In this document: positions 40,995 through 49,006 of the stretch, in pieces
Numbering within the stretch: position 1 is the first letter of the stretch
Layout: every line of letters begins with the position of its first letter
From: Streptomyces albicerus
Lineage (GTDB): Bacteria; Actinomycetota; Actinomycetes; Streptomycetales; Streptomycetaceae
DNA: 64,000 bases
Direction of reading: 5' to 3'
Assembly (NCBI RefSeq): GCF_008905045.1
Contig: NZ_VWMY01000020.1
Span: 62,001-126,000, forward strand
Notes under the pieces: generated by a model
Databases searched by the model: none
What the model was told of the DNA's origin: nothing
Seen by the model: only the letters and a program-made list of their open reading frames with translations
Program-made: the position numbers and the translations under genes

Positions 40995-42082
40995 GCGGTG
41001 TAGAGAGTGAGCACCGCTTTAGGAGTTCGATCCGAGCACGGTTCGTTGGCTGTCGTCGACTGGTGGGATGGCCGGACAGGGTTGCTGGCGTTCGCTCCCG
41101 TCCGACGTCGTTGATGTCAGCCGTGGATGTCAAGAAGTCTTCTGATCCGTAGCTCTATAGAGATCAGTCGCTGACGGGCAGATCAGCGCCTCGACGTCTG
41201 GCTCGTGCGGACCCTCCCTGAGGAAGATATCCACACAATCGCCGCCGTCCACGGCCCCGAACGAGGCCCGTTCGACGAAGTACCTCACGCATGGGGCGAG
41301 CATGCGGGCAGCGGTTCCTGACGGCATTCTCTGCCTCGACTGCGTCACTCATGGCGTGAGGCTAGGGCTCACTGTTGGCCGCGTCGACTCCAACAATCAG
41401 TTCTTCTGGGCTCACCAGGGATTTTACTCGCACTCTCCGCGCAGACCTCCACCCACTACTCTCCCCAGCTCCCATCCCGTCCGCCGTCGACCCACACACC
41501 GTGGAGCAGGCGTGGTTCAGGGGCGTCAAGGTGGAGCGCGCCACTGTACGAACGACCTTGACGCCCCTGGGCCGCGTCTGCTCGGCTCTGCCTGGGTCGG
41601 CGGTGGACGGGATGGGAGCACCCCACGCACGCCCCACTCGGCCGGCACCCGCAAGCGGCGCCCCCTCCATCCCGGAGTCGGAGCGCCCCCGCCGGAGGCA
41701 CTGCTTTGACCGAGACCGCACTGTGCAGCGCTCGTCACTCGTCAGACCGGCTTATCTACCCGTAAGCGCGCCCGGCGGACAGGCACGCCAGGAAGCTGCG
41801 GCCATGCTGGACGAAGAGACCGGTGATCAAGCCGCGCTGACAGAAGCGGGATGGTGGGCCGTCGGGCGATGACTTCTTCGTCCCGAAGCAACTTGGGTGG
41901 GGGTGCTGGCTTGGGCTGGTGCTCATCTTCACCTGCGCGGACGGTTCGCAGCCGTCCGCGTCCGTCTGCCGGTGTGCGTGGGCGTTGTCACACAGTTAGA
42001 CACGCAACCCTGCGGCTCATGCTGAGTTCCTGCACTCAGGTCGGCATCGCGTAGAGCGACGAGTCCGTATGTGCCTTGAATC
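40995..42082. other. Island spacer with large palindrome, no confident gene
   Basis: About 1.1 kb. It holds the 150-base palindrome (41469-41618). A possible minus-strand frame at 41130-41348 (72 residues, MLAPCVRYFVERASFGAVDG core) has no ribosome site and could be a frameshifted remnant of a gene starting at 41352. A plus-strand fragment ends MLDEETGDQAALTEAGWWAV near 41870 without an intact start. Probably decayed element genes. Confidence 0.5.
41469..41618. repeat. 150-base imperfect palindrome (75-bp arms)
   Basis: Symmetric about 41543.5. Outer arms 41469-41494 and 41593-41618 match at 24 of 26 positions; inner arms 41518-41532 (CAGGGGCGTCAAGGT) and 41555-41569 are exact, with a 22-base loop; the stretch between is about half matched. 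Could fold as one long hairpin in DNA or RNA. Confidence 0.85.
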
Positions 42083-42463
42083 TTAGAAACTGACGTCGCC
42101 CTGTACGTCTTTAATTTGAACGATCTTTCCTACGCTGGCTTGATCTGTCACATTCACTCGACTGTTCATCACCTCATTCTGGCTGTATCCCTGAGACTTC
42201 AGTATGGACAGCAACTGATCGTGAAATCCCGAATCGCTGTCCAGGTAGCGGTCGAGCGCGGAACGCACATCGGCTTGCGCCAATGCGTTAGAGGGATCAG
42301 CCTCGCAGCGTTGCAGGGCATCGAGCGCTTGCTGATCCCGCCCGAACTTGTTTCGCAAAAAAGCAGCAATACGAGTGGTCGTTCGCCAGGCCTCACTTCC
42401 AGCCTCAGCCAGGTACCCTCCAGCCAGCAAGGTTGCTACAGTCAAGGAAATCGGATCAGTCAT
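42083..42463 (-). CDS. Putative amyloid-tailed helical effector (Bell-like) of an NLR pair
   Basis: 126 residues. N-terminal hydrophobic/amphipathic helices (ISLTVATLLAGGYLAEAGSE, AWRTTTRIAAFLRNKFG) and two more helices resemble the small helical, membrane-active Bell/HeLo-like domains. After residue 100 the chain switches to a beta-type tail (DQASVGKIVQI ... GDVSF, residues 104-126 end the protein). That tail aligns with residues 11-32 of the adjacent NLR-like protein (DHANVDKAVVI ... GHVSL). ATG 42463 has GAAGGGAAG upstream. It is co-directional and 23 bp downstream of the NLR gene. Expected role: cell-killing effector triggered by templated amyloid assembly. The fold and role are inferred. 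Confidence 0.6.
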   Translation of the reverse strand: MTDPISLTVATLLAGGYLAEAGSEAWRTTTRIAAFLRNKFGRDQQALDALQRCEADPSNALAQADVRSALDRYLDSDSGFHDQLLSILKSQGYSQNEVMNSRVNVTDQASVGKIVQIKDVQGDVSF

Positions 42464-42486
42464 GGTGCTTCCCTTCGGTGTCAAAT

Positions 42487-45102
42487 CTAATGGCTTTCAA
42501 GGGGTTTGTGATTTTCCGAGGTGACGCGCTCAGCCTCGCGAGTAAACTCTGACGCTCTAGCGGAATAAAATTCCGCCTTATCGGTGTCGCCTAGTTCTGC
42601 CCAGATAGAGGAGAGCTCACTTGCTGTTTCATGTGCTTTCTCGTGCTGTTGCATAAGAATTTCCAAGCGCATTTTTTCTGCATAAATTTCCGCAGCATCC
42701 TCTATGCGGGTGAGTCCTTTCAGGGACCTGCCTACTCTGCGTAGACATTTCGCGAGATGCTTTGCCGACCCGTATGATGTCGCAATAGCTGCAGCCTCGC
42801 GGGAAAGGGAGAGCGCTTCATCAATATCCCCGTTCTTTTGAAGTGCTGCACTGCGGCAGAGTAGCACTTGTATCAGCTCAGGCGCCTTGTCATGCTGGCG
42901 GGCGATATTTTGAGCTTCATCTAGCAATTCAATAGCCCGGTCGAAATTTTCACGCCGCATGTAGGAATCCGCCCAGCAGTGCAGCGTATTGATCAAGCCT
43001 TCTGGCACCTCATCGATGCCGTCAGTATTGAGAATCTCGGCGTACAGAGAATCTGCTTTCTCGTGTTCCTTCGCTTTTTCGTGCCTGTCCGCAAGAGTGT
43101 GCAGGATCCACGCAATCCCTGACGTGTCATCCTGCTCACGTGCCAGTTTCAGAGCGTCCTCGTAAGTCGCGCTGGCCTCATCAGCCTTGCCCATACTCTG
43201 GAGGACACCCGCTTTCCTTGCCAGCCGAATTTGAATGGCTTTCTGATCGTTAGCAGCCCGTGCCTCAGAAATCGATTTTTCGTAGGCTTCAATTGATTCT
43301 TCGAGCATTCCTCCAGCGGCCAAACAAGCTGCCATTCCTTGGTATGTGGTGCTAAGGAAGTTGGCGCCGGCTTTCGTGGCTAGTTCAAGTTCTCCCTTGA
43401 AATATTTGAGCGCTTCGTCGTGGCGCCCAATTCCGCTGTACAAATGCCCGAGTGCATGGAGGGCCCTAGCTTGGCCTGGCGGATAACCTATCGCAGCGTA
43501 TATCTCAACGGATTCACTGTAGGCAGACATGGCTCGACCAACGTCCCACTGGCTGCTCGCGGTCTTACCAATTTCCCAAAGAACGTCGGCGCAACGTTCA
43601 AGGTCTTTCATCTCGCGAAAGACTTTCAAAGAGTCTTCCAGATATGATCGGGCATCATTGAATCGATTTAGTCTTCTGCTCGCTTGGCCGAGTCCTCCGA
43701 GCATCAATGCTTCACCCTCGCGAGCTCCGCATCTGCGCGCGGCTACTAGGCCAGCTTCGTTGCACAGAATCCAGTCGCCGTAATCACCTTCCACTGAATG
43801 GTAGGTGGCCAGGCTATTTGCTGTTCTCCAGCACAAATCATCCCAATGGTGTTCATTGGCCAGCAACACGCCAGCCACCACGCTAGGCCTTTCTAGGCGT
43901 ACCCATTTGCGAATGGACGGGCTCATGCCTTCCAGGACTTCGAGGTGCCACTGGAGCAGGCGATGAACAGATTCTGATACGACGGCAGGCGAGTCTTGAT
44001 CGACAGCCCTTTCTTTCGCGAAAAGACGCATCAGATCATGGATTTTGAACCTGCCAGGTATATCATCAGGCGTGATCAAATGGCGGTCTGCGAGGTCCTC
44101 CAGTGCATCTTCGACAAAATACTCGTCGGCATCGGTCAACTTGGCAACTGATTCCACGCTGAACGAGAATCCGAGGGTTAGTCCTACTGTGCGAAATATG
44201 CGCGATTGGACATCGGTTAGCGATTCGTAGGCCGTTGCGAAAACTGATCGGATTGCAATATCGTCAGCCCGCAGTACCTCAAGACGTCTCTGTTCGTCCC
44301 GTAGTCGATTAACCATGCGTGCCAATGGCCAGAGTGGACGCCTGAGCAGTTGGGCTCCAGTGATACGCAAAGCTAGTGGGAGTCGTCCACAGATCTCCGA
44401 CAATTCGTGGACTTCATCGGTGCTGTCTTCGATACGGTTGGCACCAAGAAGCACTTTGAGGAACTGTGTACATTCATCCAAAGTCCATACATCAACCGAG
44501 ATGCTTTGCGCCCCTGGAAGCGTGGCCAATGGGCGGCGGCTTGTGATCAGTGCAGCGCTGCGTGGCGATGTGGGAATCAAGTCATTCACTTGCGCCGTGT
44601 CGGCTGCATCATCAAGGACTACGAGTATTGCTTTTGTTGCAATTAGCGTCCTGTAAGCGGTCACGAGGCTTTCGTAATCGCCTGGAATCTCGCCAAGTGT
44701 GACACCCAGGTCCTTTAGGAAGCGAATCAGGACCTCGTTGGGATCTGTCGGATTGGAACCTGCGCCAGCGAGTTTTGCATAGAGGATCCCGTCGGGAAAA
44801 CTGTCCGAATGCCTATTCGCTGCCCTGATGGCGATTGAAGTTTTTCCTACGCCGGCCATTCCAGAAAGGACCCAAATGGCCGGGGTTTCAAGGTGAGTGG
44901 CGAGAGATTCGCTAATTCTCCCGAATATTTCCTCGCGTCCAGTAAATTCGGGAATATCGCGTGGGATCTGTAGCGGACGTCTGCGCTGTTTGAGTTCCGG
45001 TCCGCTCAGGGATACATGGCCAGCGTGTTCGATCACCACGGCCTTGTCGACGTTCGCATGATCCGATATCCGGAGGTTGGTGCGCTCTTCTTCTTGCTGC
45101 AT
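42487..45102 (-). CDS. NLR-like NB-ARC-TPR protein with N-terminal amyloid-like motif
   Basis: 871 residues from the ATG at 45102 (GGGGG upstream); an ATG at 45135 lacks a site. Residues about 9-32 form a short beta-prone motif (see effector). NB-ARC: RDIPEFTGREEIF, Walker A GMAGVGKTS (residues 81-89), Walker B AILVVLDDAAD, GLPL-like GRLPLALRITG, MHD-like KIHDLMRLFA. From about residue 430, ten or so TPRs (ALHALGHLYSGIGRHDEALKYFKGELELA and similar). STAND ATPases of this build sense a signal by their repeats, oligomerise and activate an effector. Base composition is markedly more AT-rich than neighbours, implying transfer. Partner gene directly downstream. Confidence 0.85.
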   Translation of the reverse strand: MQQEEERTNLRISDHANVDKAVVIEHAGHVSLSGPELKQRRRPLQIPRDIPEFTGREEIFGRISESLATHLETPAIWVLSGMAGVGKTSIAIRAANRHSDSFPDGILYAKLAGAGSNPTDPNEVLIRFLKDLGVTLGEIPGDYESLVTAYRTLIATKAILVVLDDAADTAQVNDLIPTSPRSAALITSRRPLATLPGAQSISVDVWTLDECTQFLKVLLGANRIEDSTDEVHELSEICGRLPLALRITGAQLLRRPLWPLARMVNRLRDEQRRLEVLRADDIAIRSVFATAYESLTDVQSRIFRTVGLTLGFSFSVESVAKLTDADEYFVEDALEDLADRHLITPDDIPGRFKIHDLMRLFAKERAVDQDSPAVVSESVHRLLQWHLEVLEGMSPSIRKWVRLERPSVVAGVLLANEHHWDDLCWRTANSLATYHSVEGDYGDWILCNEAGLVAARRCGAREGEALMLGGLGQASRRLNRFNDARSYLEDSLKVFREMKDLERCADVLWEIGKTASSQWDVGRAMSAYSESVEIYAAIGYPPGQARALHALGHLYSGIGRHDEALKYFKGELELATKAGANFLSTTYQGMAACLAAGGMLEESIEAYEKSISEARAANDQKAIQIRLARKAGVLQSMGKADEASATYEDALKLAREQDDTSGIAWILHTLADRHEKAKEHEKADSLYAEILNTDGIDEVPEGLINTLHCWADSYMRRENFDRAIELLDEAQNIARQHDKAPELIQVLLCRSAALQKNGDIDEALSLSREAAAIATSYGSAKHLAKCLRRVGRSLKGLTRIEDAAEIYAEKMRLEILMQQHEKAHETASELSSIWAELGDTDKAEFYSARASEFTREAERVTSENHKPLESH

Positions 45103-45543
45103 GTAGGCCCCCGCTGCTGAGATCTGGCTCGGCATGGATGGATGCGCATGCGCACCTTATGTAAGCGTACCGAGCAAGTTGGCAGTATGTGTGACTAACG
45201 AGAACGGGGAGCGGGGCCGTACGTTGGCTGGCAACTCGGTCAGGCCTTGGGCCTGACCGCAATGTGCACGAGTGCCCCCTGGTCTTGCTCGACGCGGGCC
45301 CCGGACCGGGGAGGTGGCTAAAGCCGTGGTGCCCCTAGCCGCGACGTGGCCCTTCTCTGGCATCAGGTGGCTGCCTGCTTGAGCGCGGCACGGGCGCCGG
45401 CCGGGCTGGAGCGGGGCGGAGACAGGAGCGCAGGCCCGGCCGGGGGCCGGGCCGCGCGCGGGGAGCGGAGCGAGCCGCCTTGAACCCGTGAAGAAGGTTG
45501 TTACTCAGCTATCGGCAGTGTTCGGGATCATGGGTCGGTCAGA
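45103..45543. other. 440-bp gap upstream of the NLR gene
   Basis: Left part (45103-45190) is A/T-rich and probably holds the NLR promoter. The right part is very GC-rich with a perfect hairpin GCCCGGCC-GGG-GGCCGGGC near 45432-45450 and a GCGCGGGGAGCGGAGCGAGCCG stretch. No supported gene. Confidence 0.5.
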
Positions 45544-46323
45544 TTAGAACGGCGGTTCTTCGCTGCAACCCGCGTCAGCGCCCGCGTACCGCGTGAGGTG
45601 GTCCGGTACTAGGTCGGTGTCGCAGAACAAGAAGGGGTTGCGCTGGCCTTCGAGGCCCGCAGAATCCTCGCCCCATGCGTCGAGAGCGTCGATGGCTCGC
45701 TCCCGGTACTGCCACAGCTCGCTGGTTCCGAGGACCTGCCGGAGCAAGGGGACCACTGCCGCTCGGTGATGACGCACCCTGGGATCGTCCAGGAGCGGGA
45801 TGCACGCTGCCATGGCCGCTTCGCTTACATGACGGTCGCTGTCACCGACGTATGCGAAGGCGGCTGAGAAGAGCAGCGGCCGGATGTCGCGTACGGCTAC
45901 GGCCGGCGGATAGTCGTCGAGAGGGAATCCGTGCTCGCTGCCAATGGTGTCGGCCGCCTCGGTGACCTCGTTTGCGACCGAGGTGATCCAGCCTAGTAGT
46001 TCGGCGCGCATGTTGCCGGGGAGGGACCAGCGGTCCTTGTCGACAGAACATGTCGTCCTTGGGTCGGACAGGATCGCGGCCACGTACAGGGCTGTGGGGG
46101 CTGTCGCCTCGTAGAGAGTGTTTTGATGGTGCACGACGTGATGGATGTCGTGCAGTGCCTTGGTTCTCACTGCCTGCTTCGCGTCCAGGAGCGCGACCAG
46201 CATCCTGGGGACGTCTTTGGCCGGCCCGTAAGCATGATCCAAATCTGCCCAGTTGGTTCGGGTGAGCGTCTCCTGCGGGTCGGGGAGAGCACCAGGAGAC
46301 GAGAGCTCATGGACGTCCGTCAT
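45544..46323 (-). CDS. HEAT-repeat-like protein of unknown function
   Basis: 259 residues, alpha-helical with repeat-like units (VPRMLVALLDAKQAVRTKAL, VSEAAMAACIPLLDDPRVR, AAVVPLLRQVLGTSELWQYR, ERAIDALDAWGED). HEAT/ARM-like proteins are protein-interaction scaffolds; similar actinobacterial proteins occur as immunity-like or regulatory partners. The ATG at 46323 overlaps the stop of the DUF1152 gene (ATGA), so the two are one operon. Confidence 0.7.
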   Translation of the reverse strand: MTDVHELSSPGALPDPQETLTRTNWADLDHAYGPAKDVPRMLVALLDAKQAVRTKALHDIHHVVHHQNTLYEATAPTALYVAAILSDPRTTCSVDKDRWSLPGNMRAELLGWITSVANEVTEAADTIGSEHGFPLDDYPPAVAVRDIRPLLFSAAFAYVGDSDRHVSEAAMAACIPLLDDPRVRHHRAAVVPLLRQVLGTSELWQYRERAIDALDAWGEDSAGLEGQRNPFLFCDTDLVPDHLTRYAGADAGCSEEPPF

Positions 46324-47405
46324 CTGATCCGCCACAGAGGTGCTGTGTACTGCTCCGGTCTGCTGGTGATGAGGAGCTGGCGCAGGTCCTCGCGCTGGGA
46401 GCCGTTGAGATTCAGGGCCTCGGTGAGGTGGCGGAATGTTGTGTGGGTGATTCCGCGGCTGTTGGCCTCGTCCTCGAACTGGGCGAGTTGAGCCAAGACC
46501 GTCTGCGAGATTAGGTCCACGGACGGCTGATCCTTGAGCCATGCGGCCTTGTTGCGCTCGTAGTCGATTTCCGAGTAGCCGCAGATTTCGCGGCTGTGTG
46601 CCTCGACCTCGTCCAGGGACTCCGTCGCCATGATGGCGCGGGCCAGCTGGTTGCGGGTGATGGCGTCGTCCAGGTCGACCTCGTGGACGGTGGGGCCTTC
46701 GTCCGTGAGCGCGACGGGTAGGCCGGCGTCCCGGATCTCGCAGGTGCCGCGTACGCCTCGGGCGGTGGCGGCGAGCATGCCGGTGGCCTCGGACGGGTGC
46801 CACTCCAGGATCGAGCTGATCGGCTCGACATCCTTCGGCGTGAAGGTGTGGACGAGGGCGCCGAGCAGGACGCGCATGTCGTCGAGAGGAAGTTCGCCGT
46901 CCAGGCCGGGGCCTGCGACCAGTAGCCGGATGGGCGCGTTCACCTGGCAGCAGGCGGCGAGCGTGAGGGCGTCGGCGAGTGGGCTCTTCAGGGTCGGCTC
47001 ATCGCCTCGCGCGAGGATGTCGCCCCCTACGTCGAGCAGATCGATCGACTCCGGCGACAAGCGGCTGATCAGCTCTTCGAGTTGGCGCGTGATGCCCTCG
47101 GCGCCATGGTGAGGATCGATCAGCGCGAAGGTGTGCGGGAGCTCTGCCGCGAGCCGGGGGAGGGTGGAGCCCGCTGGAGCGATCGGGCGGGCATCCGCCG
47201 GCACTGCCCAGACAGCCGGGGTGAGCTGTTCGAGACCGGTGAAGTTATCCGGTCCCCGCGGACCCGGTACCGGGTCGATCAGGAGGCGGTCCCACGCGTA
47301 CGTAAGGATTACCGCCCGGTCCCCCGCGCCGTAGAGGGCGGCGTCAAGCATTGCGGCGGCGACTGCGTCGCCCCCTCCTCCTGCTGCGACGATCAACCGC
47401 TTCAT
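46320..47405 (-). CDS. DUF1152-domain protein
   Basis: 361 residues from the ATG at 47405: MKRLIVAAGGGGDAVAAAML, the glycine-rich nucleotide-type start of DUF1152; also ILTYAWDRLLIDPVPGPRG, DLLDVGGDILARGDEPTLKSPLADAL and VAGPGLDGEL. The family is found in archaea and actinobacteria, role unknown; the GGGGDA loop and DVGGDI suggest binding of a phosphorylated ligand. No ribosome site precedes the ATG; the start is 42 bases from the GntR operator, so divergent control by GntR is likely. Confidence 0.78.
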   Translation of the reverse strand: MKRLIVAAGGGGDAVAAAMLDAALYGAGDRAVILTYAWDRLLIDPVPGPRGPDNFTGLEQLTPAVWAVPADARPIAPAGSTLPRLAAELPHTFALIDPHHGAEGITRQLEELISRLSPESIDLLDVGGDILARGDEPTLKSPLADALTLAACCQVNAPIRLLVAGPGLDGELPLDDMRVLLGALVHTFTPKDVEPISSILEWHPSEATGMLAATARGVRGTCEIRDAGLPVALTDEGPTVHEVDLDDAITRNQLARAIMATESLDEVEAHSREICGYSEIDYERNKAAWLKDQPSVDLISQTVLAQLAQFEDEANSRGITHTTFRHLTEALNLNGSQREDLRQLLITSRPEQYTAPLWRIR

Positions 47406-47446
47406 GCGGTCAGCGTACGGGGTCGAGGGTTGACCACTCACCCTAT

Positions 47447-47469
47447 AGTGGCTAGAGGCCATAGCCACT
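47447..47469. promoter_or_regulatory. GntR operator between DUF1152 and gntR
   Basis: AGTGGCTA (47447-47454) and TAGCCACT (47462-47469), an 8-bp perfect inverted repeat with a 7-base spacer. A TTGACC at 47430-47435 with TAGAGG 17 bases on could be the gntR promoter, overlapped by the operator. Confidence 0.7.
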
Positions 47470-47485
47470 TGGACGAGGAGGGCAG

Positions 47486-48226
47486 ATGCCTCAGATTGAG
47501 GAGGCTCAGCCGAAGTATCTCCAGATCGCGCACTTCATCCGCGATCAGATCCTTCGGGGGGACCTGCGGCCGGGGGATGAGGTGCCCTCGGAGCGGCAGT
47601 TGGCGGCGGACTGGAAGGTGTCCCGGCCCACGGCCGCGCGGTCGCTGGAGGCGTTGAGTCATCAGGGCTTGGTCGAGAAGCGCCAGGGCTCGGGCACGTA
47701 CGTGCGAAGCCTTGAAGTCAATCGGCGAGCGCGGGAGTTGTACGGCCGGGCTCGGCAGACCGGGAAGATCTACACGCCCGGTGAGTACGCGGTGATCACC
47801 TCGGCCGGTTGGCTGGAGGCGCCCGATCATGTCGCTGAGGCGCTGGGCCTGGTGAAAGACCGGCGGGCCGTTCACCGGCGGCGGGTGACCAACAACCAGG
47901 ATGGTCCTATCACCCTGTCTACCTCGTGGTTCGCTCCGGACGTCGGCCAGCGTGCGCCCAAGCTCATGGATCCCGAGCGGATTCAGGAGGGGACGCTGAT
48001 GTACGTCGAGAACATGACGGGACGGCAGGGCAGCTATGCCGAGGACCGCATGTGCGCGCGTAGCGCCACGGACGAGGAAGCGGCAGATCTCCAACTGGAG
48101 CGGGCGGCCGCCGTCCTGATCGTTCATCATGTCGTCTTCGACCTCCAGGACCGGCCGTTGGAGTTCGCCGAAGCCACCTATCCCCCGCACCGTTGGGCCT
48201 TCGAGCAAGGCTACCCACTCACCTGA
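47486..48226 (+). CDS. GntR/HutC-family regulator (KorSA-like)
   Basis: 246 residues. N-terminal winged helix (YLQIAHFIRDQILRGDLRPGDEVPSERQLAADWKVSRPTAARSLEALSHQGLVEKRQGSGTYV is the region of residues 10-75; key motif PSERQLAADWKVSRPTA) and C-terminal UTRA ligand domain (VHRRRVTNNQDGPITLSTSW). ATG with GAGGAGGG upstream. Such regulators (KorSA of pSAM2) keep actinobacterial integrative elements silent. Three matching palindromes flank the gene, so it likely represses itself and the adjacent operons. Confidence 0.88.
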   Translation: MPQIEEAQPKYLQIAHFIRDQILRGDLRPGDEVPSERQLAADWKVSRPTAARSLEALSHQGLVEKRQGSGTYVRSLEVNRRARELYGRARQTGKIYTPGEYAVITSAGWLEAPDHVAEALGLVKDRRAVHRRRVTNNQDGPITLSTSWFAPDVGQRAPKLMDPERIQEGTLMYVENMTGRQGSYAEDRMCARSATDEEAADLQLERAAAVLIVHHVVFDLQDRPLEFAEATYPPHRWAFEQGYPLT

Positions 48227-48263
48227 TGGACCGTCAGTTGCGCCAGACCACTTGCACACCCCA

Positions 48264-48303
48264 AGTGGCTAATGCCACTATCCACAAAGTGGCTAAGGCC
48301 ACT
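48264..48303. promoter_or_regulatory. Two GntR-type operators
   Basis: AGTGGCTAATGCCACT (48264-48279) and AGTGGCTAAGGCCACT (48288-48303): AGTGGC/GCCACT arms with 4-base centres, 24 bp apart, matching the half-sites at 47447-47469. They precede the zinc-ribbon and ATPase genes. Confidence 0.8.
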
Positions 48304-48323
48304 TGAGTGGAAGGGGGCACGGC

Positions 48324-48497
48324 GTGACGAGTCAGCGGCCGGACAAGGACGCGCGGTTAGCTTGCCGGGGATGCCGAGGGCGCGGTTGGAAACGCGTCGG
48401 CTCCCGTACGGCCCTGGCGCTCTCCACGGCCAACGACCGCGTCCGTGCCACATCGAAACGGCGCTGCCTCGACTGCGACGGCAGCGGCAAGGAGTGA
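48324..48497 (+). CDS. Small zinc-ribbon peptide
   Basis: 57 residues from a GTG with AAGGGGG upstream. Two CxxC knuckles, CRGCRGRG and CLDCDGSG, like a miniature DnaJ zinc domain, separated by a basic stretch (RVGSRTALALSTANDRVRAT). Such peptides often sit between a GntR gene and an RsbW-like ATPase in streptomycete islands. Probably binds nucleic acid or protein; the role is unknown. Confidence 0.7.
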   Translation: MTSQRPDKDARLACRGCRGRGWKRVGSRTALALSTANDRVRATSKRRCLDCDGSGKE

Positions 48498-48503
48498 GCG
48501 CGG

Positions 48504-48968
48504 ATGGATGACACCACCGATGGCCGCGACGGCTTCGGTACCGCACGACTCGGAGCGATGATCCTGCATCCGGCGCTTGAGTCCGTACCCCGGGTCCGGC
48601 GCTGGTTCCGGAAGTTCATCGCCCCGTACAACCCGGCCTGCTCGATCGATGACTGCGTGTTGATGCTCTCGGAGCTGGTGACCAACGCGATCCTCTACGG
48701 ACATGCGGATGACCCCTGGTTGGTGCGCGTTGAGTGGTACCGGGTGGAGACGTCACTTCGGATCGAGGTGCACAATCCGGGGTTCCCGGCCAACGTGCGA
48801 CTGCGGCGCCCAGACGCCAACGATGCGCACGGACGGGGCCTGTTCCTGGTCGACTCCATCGCCGACTCATGGCACTCCGGACCCAGTCGATTCGGCGGCA
48901 CCGTCGTCTCCGCCGTGGTGGCTGACGCCTGGCCGTCGAATGAAGGCTTCGGACCCCTTTTACTGTGA
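48504..48968 (+). CDS. RsbW-like ATP-binding protein (HATPase_c_2)
   Basis: 154 residues. GHKL ATPase: N box MLSELVTNAILYG, G1-type DAHGRGLFLVDSIAD (DxxGxG-like) and G2-type FGGTVVSAVV. These serine-kinase/anti-sigma homologues regulate sigma factors or other targets in streptomycetes. Six bases after the zinc-ribbon gene, so co-transcribed under the GntR operators. Confidence 0.83.
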   Translation: MDDTTDGRDGFGTARLGAMILHPALESVPRVRRWFRKFIAPYNPACSIDDCVLMLSELVTNAILYGHADDPWLVRVEWYRVETSLRIEVHNPGFPANVRLRRPDANDAHGRGLFLVDSIADSWHSGPSRFGGTVVSAVVADAWPSNEGFGPLLL

Positions 48969-49006
48969 CGAAGAAATGTCGCTGGTCTAGTTGACCAGTT
49001 GACTAG

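Noticed and set aside
41362..41721. Similar-looking proteins encoded on both strands of the palindrome region
   Set aside because: The similarity simply follows from the 150-base inverted repeat; neither frame has a plausible start.
41851..42054. 67-codon plus-strand frame in the island spacer
   Set aside because: Arg/Ser-rich, no ribosome site, no similarity recognised.
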